Positions 8,245 through 17,032 are shown, counted from the first letter of the stretch. The stretch: DNA of 64,000 nucleotides from an uncultured Bacteroides sp. (GCA_937890825.1 CALADS010000038.1:69717-133716); one strand, 5' to 3'. Program-made: numbers and translations. Notes: generated from the sequence alone by a model not told the origin.

Positions 8245-9485
8245 GTTCCTTTCCCTTTTTTATAGCCCGTCGTTTGTATAAGGGCGGTGAAGAAAAACAG
8301 GTTTCCAAGCCTGCCATCTTCATCGCCTTATTGGGTATAGCCATAGGATTAGCTGTAATGATTATTACGGTGGCTATTATTGTGGGGTTCAAGAGTCAGG
8401 TGCGTGATAAGATTGTGGGGTTTGGCTCACATTTGCAAATCACCAGTCTGTATGCGGCGCATTCTTTCGACGAGCGCCCCATTGCGGTGAACGACAGTAT
8501 ACGAGCTATGCTTGCTGCCTTTCCCGATGTGCAGCACGTACAGCATTATTCTACTAAACCCGGTATGCTGAAAACAGCAGATGCCTTTCAAGGTATGATT
8601 CTGAAAGGGGTAGGTGAGGATTATGATTTGTCTTTCTTCCGACACCATCTGGTTGAAGGTGTTTTGCCGCAGTTCAGTGATACAGTCTCTTCTAATCGAG
8701 TAGTTATATCCCGTTCGTTGGCCGATAAACTGAAGCTGAAGCTGGGGGACAAGATAGATACTTACTTTATACAAGAAACCATTCGGGTACGTAGGCTTAC
8801 GATAGCAGGTATCTATCAAACTAATTTTTCTGAATACGATAACCTTTTTCTACTAACCGACCGCAGGTTGGTGAATCGATTGAATAACTGGGCTTCCGAT
8901 CAGGTAAGCGGGATAGAGCTACAGTTGCGTAATTACGAACAATTGGAAGACGCTACTTACCAAGTATCAGCTGCGCTCGATGGTATATCCGATCGTTTAG
9001 GTGAAGCCTATTGTGTAACCAATATAGAGCAGCTTAATCCGCCGGTTTTTGCCTGGCTCAGTATTTTGGATGTCAACATTTGGGTAATCTTGCTTCTGAT
9101 GATAGGAGTTGCTGGATTTACCATGATTTCCGGTCTGCTGATAATCATTATAGAGCGAACCTCCATGATTGGGGTACTTAAATCTTTAGGGGCGGATAAT
9201 CGCTCCATCCGTCATCTGTTCCTATGGTTTTCTGTATTCCTCATTGGCAAAGGAATGTTTTGGGGAAATGTGGTAGGACTGGTCTTTTATGGTGTACAGC
9301 GGTATTTCGGACTTTTCCGCTTAGACCCTGCTACTTACTACATGGATACCGTACCGGTGTCGATTAGCCTCTGGCATCTGTTGTTGCTGAATGCAGGTAC
9401 GCTGCTGGCTTCTCTCTGCATGTTGTTGGGACCCTCTTACATCATTACCCGTATTCATCCGGCCCGCTCTATGCGCTACGAATGA
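8241..9485 (+). CDS. LolC/LolE/FtsX-family ABC transporter permease
   Basis: A 414-residue permease with one N-terminal membrane helix (IFIALLGIAIGLAVMIITV, about 29-47), a large periplasmic MacB/LolC-like domain (about 60-260), and three C-terminal helices (about 270-410, including VILLLMIGVAGFTMISGLL and the FtsX motif around ERTSMIGVLKSLGA). This is the LolCE/FtsX plan, which extracts lipoproteins from the inner membrane or works with a separate ATPase. No ATPase gene lies nearby, as is common for these orphan Bacteroidetes permeases. It overlaps the aminotransferase by 4 bp; a functional link is not obvious. Confidence 0.85.
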   Translation: MSSFPFFIARRLYKGGEEKQVSKPAIFIALLGIAIGLAVMIITVAIIVGFKSQVRDKIVGFGSHLQITSLYAAHSFDERPIAVNDSIRAMLAAFPDVQHVQHYSTKPGMLKTADAFQGMILKGVGEDYDLSFFRHHLVEGVLPQFSDTVSSNRVVISRSLADKLKLKLGDKIDTYFIQETIRVRRLTIAGIYQTNFSEYDNLFLLTDRRLVNRLNNWASDQVSGIELQLRNYEQLEDATYQVSAALDGISDRLGEAYCVTNIEQLNPPVFAWLSILDVNIWVILLLMIGVAGFTMISGLLIIIIERTSMIGVLKSLGADNRSIRHLFLWFSVFLIGKGMFWGNVVGLVFYGVQRYFGLFRLDPATYYMDTVPVSISLWHLLLLNAGTLLASLCMLLGPSYIITRIHPARSMRYE

Positions 9486-9500
9486 GACAATCCTCGTAAA

Positions 9501-10676
9501 CTATTTGCGCAAGAAGTCGCTTTTCTTTCTGAACAAGCAGTACAATTCCCAACGTAAGCTTTGCATGGGTTGTAGGAAATCAAATACTGGTAATGACCAA
9601 AAATAGCGTCTGGGCTCGTTCAGAGCCTGGCAAGTAAGTCGCATCACTATCCCTTGTACGCCCCATTTCAGCAAGAAAAGCAGCGGTCCGGCAGCTGCCA
9701 CTGCCCAATGCGCCTGCCATGTGCCAAGTACCATACTTGTCAGCCAACCTGTGTGAAATAGCAGACGTGTACAAGTCTCAAAGCCAAATATCCACCTTTG
9801 GCACCCTTTGTATAGGTGAGCCGTAGACCGATATCCTATTTTTTCTTCTCGCCAGTCTTTGACTCTATACGGTTGCGATGTGCACATTACCGCTTCAGGA
9901 GAGCACTCTACACGTGTGTTGCTGGCAGAAGCCGTTTGGTTGACAAATAAATCATCATCTCCACGTTGAAGGGTCAGGTAGGCAGACAAGCCTTTATGCT
10001 GGTAAAATAACTCTTTGCGATAAGCCAGGTTACGGCCGAAAGCCATGTAGGGATGTCCGCCCAAAGCTGCACTCAAGTAGCGCATACCAGTGAACAGATT
10101 ATCGTAGCACACCCGCTTGCTCAGCCATCCTTTTCCGTGCTCATAGGTGCTGTAACCTATCACCATTTCTGTGCGCGGAGTAAAATTGCGTGCCATGGTT
10201 TGCAGCCATTCTTTCCCTTGGGGCCTACATTGGGTATCCGTCAGTATAATCCAGTCGTATTTACTAGCCTTGATACCCAAGGTTACTGCCAGCTTCTTCC
10301 GGCTGATATAGCGTGAGGAATTCGGAATAAAGCTATGATATAAGTGCGGATAACGTTCTTCCATCCGGGTGAGATAGTCTTCGCTTCCGTCGTCTTGTCC
10401 GTCAATGATGACAATTACCTCGTATAGCGGGTAATCTTGTTCCAGGATAGCAGGTAAATTCTGTTTCAGATGGTCTGCAGCCTCGTGTGCATAGAGAATC
10501 ACCGATAAGGGCGGTCGTTCCTGTGTAAAGTGCAGTTCCTGATTCCGTTCGCACTTGTTTCTGCGTGCTATCCGGCTATAGATTCCCGTGTAATACAGCA
10601 GTTGTATCAGAAAAAGAATGGCTGTTGCTGTCAGCAGTATTTTCTCAGTCTCGTCGAATATAAAAAAATCCATCAT
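9501..10676 (-). CDS. Membrane-bound family 2 glycosyltransferase
   Basis: A GT-A fold glycosyltransferase of about 391 residues with an N-terminal membrane helix (ILLTATAILFLIQLLYYTG) and C-terminal hydrophobic segments. The GT2 motifs are PLSVILYAH, VIIDGQDDGSEDYL, the DxD-like ILTDTQC, and a Q-R-G-D-D-D-L acceptor motif. I placed the start at the MMDFF methionines (10676 or 10673), not the upstream ATG at 10703, because a -7 box (TATTTTTG on the minus strand, 10693-10700) overlaps the longer reading. It probably builds a cell-surface glycan. It follows bioD by about 36 bp but has its own promoter, so it may not belong to the biotin operon. Confidence 0.82.
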   Translation of the reverse strand: MMDFFIFDETEKILLTATAILFLIQLLYYTGIYSRIARRNKCERNQELHFTQERPPLSVILYAHEAADHLKQNLPAILEQDYPLYEVIVIIDGQDDGSEDYLTRMEERYPHLYHSFIPNSSRYISRKKLAVTLGIKASKYDWIILTDTQCRPQGKEWLQTMARNFTPRTEMVIGYSTYEHGKGWLSKRVCYDNLFTGMRYLSAALGGHPYMAFGRNLAYRKELFYQHKGLSAYLTLQRGDDDLFVNQTASASNTRVECSPEAVMCTSQPYRVKDWREEKIGYRSTAHLYKGCQRWIFGFETCTRLLFHTGWLTSMVLGTWQAHWAVAAAGPLLFLLKWGVQGIVMRLTCQALNEPRRYFWSLPVFDFLQPMQSLRWELYCLFRKKSDFLRK

Positions 10677-10692
10677 GCCTTTTTGTTTTCGG

Positions 10693-10700
10693 CAAAAATA
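10693..10700 (-). promoter_or_regulatory. -7 element upstream of the glycosyltransferase
   Basis: The minus strand reads TATTTTTG in the short gap after bioD. It supports independent transcription of the glycosyltransferase and a start at 10676 or 10673. Confidence 0.45.
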
Positions 10701-10712
10701 CAAAAAAAATGA

Positions 10713-11357
10713 TTACTTGATAACTGGTACTACCGCTAATTCAGTTTCTGGAAAATGTTTGCCCAAATAGTGTCGGATGTATTTCAAGGTATCCTCTTCA
10801 ATGGTATGGTCGTCTACCGGTGGATATAGGTTATAGAGTACCGTATGCAGCTTGATTCCTCTTCGCTGAATAGCCTCCAGACTTAGCAACGTATGGTTGA
10901 TGCTGCCCAGTTTGCCCGAAGTGACGAAAATCAGCGGATATCCCTTATCTGCTATATAATCTATGGTGAGATACTCTTCCGTGAGAGGCACCATCAGTCC
11001 GCCTGCTCCCTCCACCAATACCGTATCATATCGGTTGGCCAGCTCCAGGGTAGCTTGCTCTATTTTATCAAAGTTGATGGATCGTCCATCGATGCGTGCT
11101 GCCAGATGTGGGGAACAAGGATAAGAGAAAATTTCGGGCATGGTTAGTCCTTCCTGGTCCTCAGGCAGATAGCCTGTACCCATGATACGACGGTGCAGGT
11201 CGATATCTTCCGAGTGTCCGCAGTTGCCCGTCTGGATAAATTTTTGGGTGATAACCCGTTTGCCGTCGGCAGCCAGTTGGTTGGCATACCAGGCCGTGCA
11301 GTAACTCTTCCCGGCATCAGTATCAATGCCGCTTACAAAGTAAATGTTCTGTTTCAT
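10713..11357 (-). CDS. bioD: ATP-dependent dethiobiotin synthetase
   Basis: A 214-residue P-loop enzyme that closes the ureido ring of dethiobiotin from 7,8-diaminopelargonate, CO2 and ATP. The signature YFVSGIDTDAGKSYCTAWYA (residues about 5-24) is the BioD P-loop, with G-K-S instead of the commoner G-K-T. V-E-G-A-G-G-L-M-V-P-L (about 115-125) is the second BioD motif. Length is normal for the family. It is the last biotin gene of the operon, 16 bp after bioC, and completes the path from pimeloyl-ACP to biotin together with its neighbours. Confidence 0.95.
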   Translation of the reverse strand: MKQNIYFVSGIDTDAGKSYCTAWYANQLAADGKRVITQKFIQTGNCGHSEDIDLHRRIMGTGYLPEDQEGLTMPEIFSYPCSPHLAARIDGRSINFDKIEQATLELANRYDTVLVEGAGGLMVPLTEEYLTIDYIADKGYPLIFVTSGKLGSINHTLLSLEAIQRRGIKLHTVLYNLYPPVDDHTIEEDTLKYIRHYLGKHFPETELAVVPVIK

Positions 11358-11372
11358 TTTAGTTATTTTATC

Positions 11373-12179
11373 TTATTTCTTTTTAGCCAATAGATAGATG
11401 GGGTGATACGTAAGGGATACTTTTCCCTGTTCATTGCTAAACAACCGGCTGTAATTCTCGCAGAATTGTTGCAGCCTGCCGCGGCTCCATACTTTTTTTT
11501 CCGTGCCTGTTACTCCGGTCTGTTTCAGGTGTTTCAGCACCTCTAGCGGAGAGTCGAAATACAGGGTACATACCTCTTCTTCGGCATGTATCACTTCAAA
11601 GTCGGGTTCCAGCATCCGTTTCAGATTTTTCAAGTCGGTATAATCCAATCCGTTTCCGGTCAGTTCTCTTATTTGGTAGATGTTTCTTCTGCCAAAAGTG
11701 CTGAATGCCAGCCAACCGTGGTTGCTCAGTGCATTCCTGCATCGTGTAAAGAAGCCTGGAAGGTGGTTGAACCACTGTATGGTAGAACACGAAGCTATCA
11801 GTTCGGTATCTTCCGGCAGAGGGAATTCCTCGGCATCTGCAGCATGGAAGCAGGTGGAAGGCTGCCTGCACAAATCTGTGAGGCACTCTTCCATCTCCGG
11901 ACATAAATCATTGAGCAAGAAAGTGGTGGGCTGTAATCGGGCAGCCAGCAGTCTGGAGAAACTTCCCGTGCCACAACCTATTTCTACGAGGTGTTTGGGC
12001 AGCGCTTCGTTGGGGTAATCCTTGAATGCATCGCTCAATAACTGCATCATTTTTTCGGCCACTTGTCGTTGCACGGCGGCCTCCTGCTCATAGGTGTTAC
12101 GTGCCTGTGCAAAGCAACGGGCCACCAATGCCTTGTCTATCTCTTTCTTTCCAGTAGGGTTAATATCTCCGGTCATCAT
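11373..12179 (-). CDS. bioC: Malonyl-ACP O-methyltransferase
   Basis: An S-adenosylmethionine-dependent methyltransferase that caps malonyl-ACP so that fatty-acid synthesis can make pimeloyl-ACP methyl ester. SAM motif I is L-V-E-I-G-C-G-T-G-S-F-S; N-D-L-C-P-E-M and the S-C-S-T-I-Q-W-F region are typical of BioC (W-F in particular). The open frame extends to 12254, but I prefer the ATG pair at 12179/12176 (MMTGDINPTGK) because the longer form would run far into bioG; it gives about 268 residues, normal for BioC. It overlaps the end of bioG by about 20 bp, pointing to coupled translation. Confidence 0.92.
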   Translation of the reverse strand: MMTGDINPTGKKEIDKALVARCFAQARNTYEQEAAVQRQVAEKMMQLLSDAFKDYPNEALPKHLVEIGCGTGSFSRLLAARLQPTTFLLNDLCPEMEECLTDLCRQPSTCFHAADAEEFPLPEDTELIASCSTIQWFNHLPGFFTRCRNALSNHGWLAFSTFGRRNIYQIRELTGNGLDYTDLKNLKRMLEPDFEVIHAEEEVCTLYFDSPLEVLKHLKQTGVTGTEKKVWSRGRLQQFCENYSRLFSNEQGKVSLTYHPIYLLAKKK

Positions 12180-12942
12180 ACCACCATTCTTGGATAAATT
12201 CATCGATAGGCATACTCCACATGTCTTCCAGTAGAAACTGGAATACCTGGGCATCGTAGTGGTGTACGCCTGGCAATTGCAAAGCCGGGTTATCTTGAAA
12301 GGCCAAGCCCATATTTTCGGAGGGAAAGATTGCGTCTTTCTCTCCGATGTAAATATAGTTAAATTTCCAATAGTAGGTATCCAAGTACTTCACAAATTCA
12401 TCCGAATCATATCCGTCGTCATCCATCTTTCCGTTTTCATCCCATGTCAATCCCGATTCGCGGCAGTACAGTTCCTTGATGCATTGCAGTTCTTCTTTTA
12501 TTTCTTCAAAGTTCCTGCGAGGCGTGATGGCCATGAACTCCTTGTAGGCTTCCGCTGTGCCGCAGATTCTGCGCATAAATTTTTGCAGAGAGGCCGGAGT
12601 GAGGTTGCGCAGGGTATTTTCGAACAAAGCAGGCGGAATGCCTACCGTATCGTCGATGGGCTGGTAGGTTCCGTTGAAGGCTACCGATATGCCTTTGAAT
12701 TTTTTGGCATGATTCAGCACGTAAGAAGCAGCCCATACTCCCATAGACCAGGCCACCACGTTCACCCTCTTATATTGTTTAAAGATAGAATGGTCGAAAT
12801 CCAAGTTCCGGTAGTCGTAGCATATCATGTAGTCCGATCCTTTGGGACGATAGTGCTTGAACGGAGTTTCGTCGCAGGCCCATCCGGCAAAGAAGATCAA
12901 CAGTTTAGGGTTGTTCTCTTTAATAATGAATTGTTGTTTCAT
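12160..12942 (-). CDS. bioG: Pimeloyl-ACP methyl ester carboxylesterase, BioG type (DUF452)
   Basis: A 260-residue alpha/beta-hydrolase that removes the methyl ester from pimeloyl-ACP, ending the chain-elongation stage. The start L-L-I-F-F-A-G-W-A-C-D (oxyanion region) and the nucleophile elbow V-V-A-W-S-M-G-V-W (Ser near residue 67) are characteristic of BioG. A late G-V-H-H-Y-D supplies the probable catalytic His. BioG is one of several non-homologous esterases that replace BioH and is the usual choice in Bacteroidetes. It overlaps bioF by 23 bp upstream and bioC downstream. Confidence 0.92.
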   Translation of the reverse strand: MKQQFIIKENNPKLLIFFAGWACDETPFKHYRPKGSDYMICYDYRNLDFDHSIFKQYKRVNVVAWSMGVWAASYVLNHAKKFKGISVAFNGTYQPIDDTVGIPPALFENTLRNLTPASLQKFMRRICGTAEAYKEFMAITPRRNFEEIKEELQCIKELYCRESGLTWDENGKMDDDGYDSDEFVKYLDTYYWKFNYIYIGEKDAIFPSENMGLAFQDNPALQLPGVHHYDAQVFQFLLEDMWSMPIDEFIQEWWYDDRRY

Positions 12943-14086
12943 GTGTAAATACGTTTATCAGTTCATGTATGTCTTTTTCTGTCAAGGCAGCCGTTAGTGA
13001 AAACCGGATGCGTGAAGTGCCTTCGGGCACCGTAGGTGGCCTTACCGGCAGGGCATAAAACCCGTTTTGTTGCAAGGCCTCTGCGCATAATATGGTTTGC
13101 TGGCTATCGCCGATAATCAATGGAACAATGTGGCTTACGCTGGGGCAGGCATATCCCTTCTCGCGCAGCGTGTTTCTCAGCAGTTCGCTGATGGTAGCCA
13201 GGTGTTTCCGTTCTTGCGACATCTCTTTCAGTTGTCGTATCACAAATAAAGTCCATGCCACGTTTACCGGGGGCAAGGCCGTGGTGAAAATCAGTGTTCG
13301 CATCCGGTTTACCAGGTATTCGCGTATCACCTTTTTACATACGATATAGGCACCGGCCGATGCTGCTGCTTTGCCAAATGTGCCGACCAGAAAATCGATA
13401 TCGAGTATACAGTTATCTTCTTCTGCGCAGCCCAGTCCACTGGGGCCGCAGACCCCGAATGCATGCGCTTCATCTACGTACAGCCACACATTACCATACC
13501 GATGCTTCAAGGCTACCAGCGCCTTTAAGTCGGCACGGTCGCCGTCCATGCTAAAGATACTTTCCGTTACTATAATGATGTTGCGGTAGGCTGTATGATG
13601 CATTTCCAGCAATCGTTCCAACTGATTCAAATCATTGTGTCGATAGCGGATGCAGCGGGCAGTCGACAGCCGAATACCGTCTATCAAGCTGGCATGTACC
13701 AGTTTATCGGCCAGAATCAGCGTCTGGCTGTCGGTCACAGCCGGCAAGATGCCTGTATTGGCATGATAACCGCTGTTCAGTACCAAAGCAGCCTCTGTAC
13801 CAAACAGATGTGCCAATTCCTCTTCCAATTCCTCGTATATCGGAAAATTTCCGGTAAGCAGTCGTGAAGACGAGGAAGTGAGCAGGAAGTTGTCTGCAGA
13901 TAGTGTCTGTAGAAACCGATCTCTCCAAGTGCGATTGCCAGCCAGGCCCAGGTAATCGTTGGACGATACATTCAGCATTCGTTGTCCGTTTTTGATTACA
14001 TAGCCCCCCTCTTGCTCCACTAAAGGCAGTTTCCGGAGGTTCCCCTTTCGTGCCAATTCTTGCAATTCTTGTTCAAACCGTTCCAT
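12920..14086 (-). CDS. bioF: 8-amino-7-oxononanoate synthase
   Basis: A 388-residue PLP enzyme that condenses pimeloyl-ACP with L-alanine. Recognisable parts are the N-S-G-Y-H-A-N substrate stretch (about 103-109), the D-E-A-H-A-F-G-V-C-G motif (about 204-213), and the PLP lysine in G-T-F-G-K-A (about 234-239). Length matches the family. The start codon directly follows bioBA with a 1-base overlap of stop and start (14086), and its end overlaps bioG, so the whole operon is tightly packed. Confidence 0.95.
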   Translation of the reverse strand: MERFEQELQELARKGNLRKLPLVEQEGGYVIKNGQRMLNVSSNDYLGLAGNRTWRDRFLQTLSADNFLLTSSSSRLLTGNFPIYEELEEELAHLFGTEAALVLNSGYHANTGILPAVTDSQTLILADKLVHASLIDGIRLSTARCIRYRHNDLNQLERLLEMHHTAYRNIIIVTESIFSMDGDRADLKALVALKHRYGNVWLYVDEAHAFGVCGPSGLGCAEEDNCILDIDFLVGTFGKAAASAGAYIVCKKVIREYLVNRMRTLIFTTALPPVNVAWTLFVIRQLKEMSQERKHLATISELLRNTLREKGYACPSVSHIVPLIIGDSQQTILCAEALQQNGFYALPVRPPTVPEGTSRIRFSLTAALTEKDIHELINVFTHETTIHY

Positions 14087-16365
14087 TATTCTTTCTCCTC
14101 TGCAATGATTTTCAGTAATTTACCGGTCAGTTCACTCAACTCATCCGGGCGGATGATGAATGGAGGCATCAAGTAAACCAGTTTGCCGAACGGCCTTACC
14201 CAAATACCTTCCTCCACGAAGCGTCGCTGCAGGCGAGCCATGTCTACCGGTTTTTTCATTTCCACCACCCCGATGGCTCCCAGCACCCTTACCTCTTCCA
14301 CCTGAGGCAATGTCCTGGCCGGAGCCAATTCCCGTTTCAGTTGCTGTTCGATGCTTTTCACTTTACCTTGCCAGTCATATTCCGGCGAGGTAAGCAGGTC
14401 GATGGATGCGCAGGCCACTGCACATGCCAGCGGATTCCCCATGAAAGTAGGACCGTGCATAAATACACCGGGAGTGTGATTCGAGATACAGTCGGCCACT
14501 TCGTTGCTGGCCAATACTGCTGAGAGTGTCATGTATCCTCCTGTCAGCGCTTTACCGATACACATGATATCCGGTTCCACACCTGCATGCTCCCAGGCGA
14601 AAAGTTTCCCGGTACGTCCGAATCCGGTAGCAATCTCGTCGAATATCAGCAATAAGCCGTGCTGTCGGCAGAGGGCGGCCGCTTCGCGGAGATATTGCGG
14701 ATGGTAGAACCACATTCCTCCTGCCCCTTGTACGATAGGCTCCAAGATGACAGCAGCCAGCGTATCCCGGTGTTCCTCAATGGTTTGTTTCAGAGGGAGG
14801 ATATCATCCGGATACCATTCGTTGCCGAAGCGAGAATGCGGCTGAGGCACAAAATGCCGGATAGGCAGTGCCGAACCGAATAGCGAGTGCATGCCCGTTA
14901 CAGGGTCGCATACCGACATGGCATTCCAGGTGTCGCCGTGATAGCCGCTACGGATGGTCACAAAATTATTCTTCTTTGCCAAAGCGCTTTGCTCGGGCGC
15001 AGCCAGACTCTTGGCATACCAATACTGCACCGCCATCTTCATGGCCACCTCCACTGCTACCGACCCCGAGTCGGCATAGAAAATCTTCTGCAAGGAAGGC
15101 GGTACCAGCGGTAATAGCCTTTTGGCCAGTTCTATAGCCGGGTCGTGAGTCAGTCCACCGAACATCACGTGCGACATCCGCTTTAATTGATTTTCGGCTG
15201 CTTCGTTCAGTATGGGATGGTTGTAGCCATGCACGGCACACCACCATGACGACATCCCTTCTATCAGTGTACGTTCTGCATCAGGCTGCCAGGGGTCTTC
15301 GATGGTAATTTTCACACCTTCTGCCCGTTTCACTTTATAGACCGGCAGCGGTGTAGTAGTTGAAGTATAGGGATGCCACAGATGATTGCGGTCCAGTTGC
15401 GGGCTTCCTAATCCATAGCCCGCTTCGGCTATCAGTTTCTTGTCATCTTCCACTTTCGATCCCAAGGTAGTAAGCAGGTCGCCTACGATAGCCGCGTTGA
15501 TGCCGATGTATAATGCTTTCTTCACGGCTTCTTTGCTCAGTCGAGCTCTTCCTCCGGCAAAGCGCAGGTAGGCAGTGGGATGTATGAAGCGGAACAATGC
15601 GATGGTAATATGAACCTCTTCTTCGCTCAGCGGAGATTGATTTGCCAGTGGAGTGCCCGGAATGGGGCTAAGCAGGTTGAGCGGAATGGAAGTTATATTC
15701 AGTTCTTTTAGCTTGAAAGCCAGTTCTATGCGTTGCTCCATCGTTTCCCCCATTCCGATGATACCTCCGCTACAGATGTCCATGCCCACTCTGCGGGCAG
15801 CCAGCAACGTTTGTATTTTCTCTTCTTGGGTGTGTGTGGAGCAGAGTTTGGGAAAGTAAGAGGGAGCCGTTTCCAAGTTGCAGTGATAGCGGGTGATTCC
15901 GGCCTCGTGCAGTGCTTTTAGTTCATCTTCCTGTAGCAGTCCGAGCGATGCGCATAATGGAATGGAGGAGCCGCGTCGGATATTGCGGGTATGCTGGCAG
16001 ATTTGTTCCAAGAGTTTAGCGGAAGGTTTGCGTCCGCTGGTCACCAGTGAAAACCGGTTTACCTCTTGTTGTTCGTGATACACAGCCTGTCTCAGACACT
16101 CCTCGGCAGGCAGTAAATCATAGGTTTCGGCCTTTGTGTGGTAATGAGCCGATTGGGCGCACCATTGGCAGTTTTCCGGGCATCTACCCGATTTGGCGTT
16201 GATAATGGAACACATATCGAATTCGCGCGGTGCGCAGTTCTCGGTAATTTCGTGTGCAGCAGCAAAGAGAGCCTCCCGGTCGGTGCATCCCGCCAGCCAC
16301 AGTGCCTGCTCTGGCGAAATGTCTCCTCCAGCCAGCACGTGTGCCTTCAGTTTTTCAATATTCAT
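14086..16365 (-). CDS. bioBA: Fused biotin synthase / DAPA aminotransferase (BioB-BioA)
   Basis: A bifunctional protein of about 759 residues. Residues 1 to about 320 are a radical-SAM biotin synthase with the cluster motif C62-x3-C66-x2-C69 and ICSGGIIGMGE. From about 335 (HLWHPYTSTTTPLPV) it is a class III PLP aminotransferase making 7,8-diaminopelargonate, with SSWWCAVHGYNHP, DEIATGFGRTG and the PLP lysine in C-I-G-K-A-L-T-G-G. Such fusions are known in Bacteroides. The frame is open up to 16548, but the extra 61 codons look non-coding, so I chose the ATG at 16365 (MNIEKLKAHVLAGG). In the BioB half the Cys expected after N-R-F is Ser, and extra Cys occur in YHCNLET and PKLCSTH. Confidence 0.95.
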   Translation of the reverse strand: MNIEKLKAHVLAGGDISPEQALWLAGCTDREALFAAAHEITENCAPREFDMCSIINAKSGRCPENCQWCAQSAHYHTKAETYDLLPAEECLRQAVYHEQQEVNRFSLVTSGRKPSAKLLEQICQHTRNIRRGSSIPLCASLGLLQEDELKALHEAGITRYHCNLETAPSYFPKLCSTHTQEEKIQTLLAARRVGMDICSGGIIGMGETMEQRIELAFKLKELNITSIPLNLLSPIPGTPLANQSPLSEEEVHITIALFRFIHPTAYLRFAGGRARLSKEAVKKALYIGINAAIVGDLLTTLGSKVEDDKKLIAEAGYGLGSPQLDRNHLWHPYTSTTTPLPVYKVKRAEGVKITIEDPWQPDAERTLIEGMSSWWCAVHGYNHPILNEAAENQLKRMSHVMFGGLTHDPAIELAKRLLPLVPPSLQKIFYADSGSVAVEVAMKMAVQYWYAKSLAAPEQSALAKKNNFVTIRSGYHGDTWNAMSVCDPVTGMHSLFGSALPIRHFVPQPHSRFGNEWYPDDILPLKQTIEEHRDTLAAVILEPIVQGAGGMWFYHPQYLREAAALCRQHGLLLIFDEIATGFGRTGKLFAWEHAGVEPDIMCIGKALTGGYMTLSAVLASNEVADCISNHTPGVFMHGPTFMGNPLACAVACASIDLLTSPEYDWQGKVKSIEQQLKRELAPARTLPQVEEVRVLGAIGVVEMKKPVDMARLQRRFVEEGIWVRPFGKLVYLMPPFIIRPDELSELTGKLLKIIAEEKE

Positions 16366-16635
16366 ATGAATGAGGTTATAAGGGTTGGTATGTACCGTGT
16401 GTTGTTTTTGCAGCGAACTGTCCACTACATTTTTGCGCAGATGGCCTATGGTGACACAGCGTCCCAAGCTTAGGAAAGCAGCATCAGATTTACGGCTCCA
16501 GCGGCAGAAACGCAATGAAGAACAGATATGTCTGACTCTTTTTTTCACGGTATTCTTCGATTATTATTTCTATGGTTATGTAATTCGCTAGTATATTATC
16601 GTAATAAAGCATTGTCGATAGATAAATCTATCCTC
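16366..16635 (-). promoter_or_regulatory. Long leader of the biotin operon
   Basis: If transcription starts just downstream of the -7 box at 16641-16648, about 270 nt precede the bioBA start codon. The stretch is more GC-rich in its middle (16400-16510) than ordinary intergenic DNA and stays open in the bioBA frame to 16548. I could not match it to a known riboswitch. An unrecognised leader or an N-terminal extension both remain possible. Confidence 0.4.
16617..16632. promoter_or_regulatory. Palindrome at the biotin operon transcription start
   Basis: A perfect 7-2-7 palindrome, GATAGAT-AA-ATCTATC, sits immediately downstream of the predicted -7 element, where a repressor would block transcription. 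It is a candidate biotin operator. The cognate regulator (a BirA-type or other) is not in the window. Confidence 0.45.
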
Positions 16636-16640
16636 TTTGG

Positions 16641-16671
16641 CAAAGGTAGAGAAAACTTTTAAACTGAGCAA
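16641..16671 (-). promoter_or_regulatory. Promoter of the biotin operon
   Basis: On the minus strand TACCTTTG (16641-16648) is a perfect -7 box, with a TTG -33 element at 16669-16671, 20 bp upstream. Confidence 0.65.
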
Positions 16672-16679
16672 TCCTTTGC

Positions 16680-17024
16680 CGATAAATGCTTGGAGCAGCT
16701 AATTGTAAAACCGACTTATAGAACAATTTTTAACCTTACCTCGCACCCTCTCCGTATCTGGTCCTTACCTTCTCCTAACCAAGTCCGAGTTCATGGATTC
16801 GAAGTAAACCCGTTTTTGACCCTTGCAAGATGAATCGCAGTGGAAAAATAGAACAAAATGCAGTGTTGATATTTCATGGCCGATAGGAGCCTTTGTTCCT
16901 TGTTCGCAGTGTTTTTTTTTTAGTTTTTTTGAACCATTCCGCAGAAATCTGTGTTTTTATAGCTTTTTCCTTGTTTTCTTTGAAAAATTTATAGAAATGT
17001 AATCTCTGTAACGTGAAAATTTGT
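16680..17024. other. Intergenic region between divergent biotin and TonB-receptor units
   Basis: No open frame of note. It contains one inverted copy of the ACCAAGTCCG element (16778-16787) that also occurs in tandem near 59679, and AT-rich promoter-proximal DNA towards 17020. No riboswitch or RNA gene was recognised. Confidence 0.4.
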
Positions 17025-17032
17025 TAGCTTTG
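17025..17032 (+). promoter_or_regulatory. -7 element of the nucleic-acid locus
   Basis: TAGCTTTG fits TAnnTTTG and lies 59 bp upstream of the ATG at 17092. No good -33 element is present at the usual spacing. Confidence 0.55.

Noticed and set aside
12259..12948. 229-residue plus-strand frame
   Set aside because: Antisense to bioG, which has clear hydrolase motifs.
16366..16548. 61-codon N-terminal extension of BioBA
   Set aside because: The residues are Cys/Arg/His-rich and lack similarity to BioB starts; MNIEKLKAHVLAGG is a normal start.
16366..16640. Known riboswitch in the biotin leader
   Set aside because: I found no TPP, cobalamin or SAM riboswitch core; biotin itself has no well-known riboswitch.
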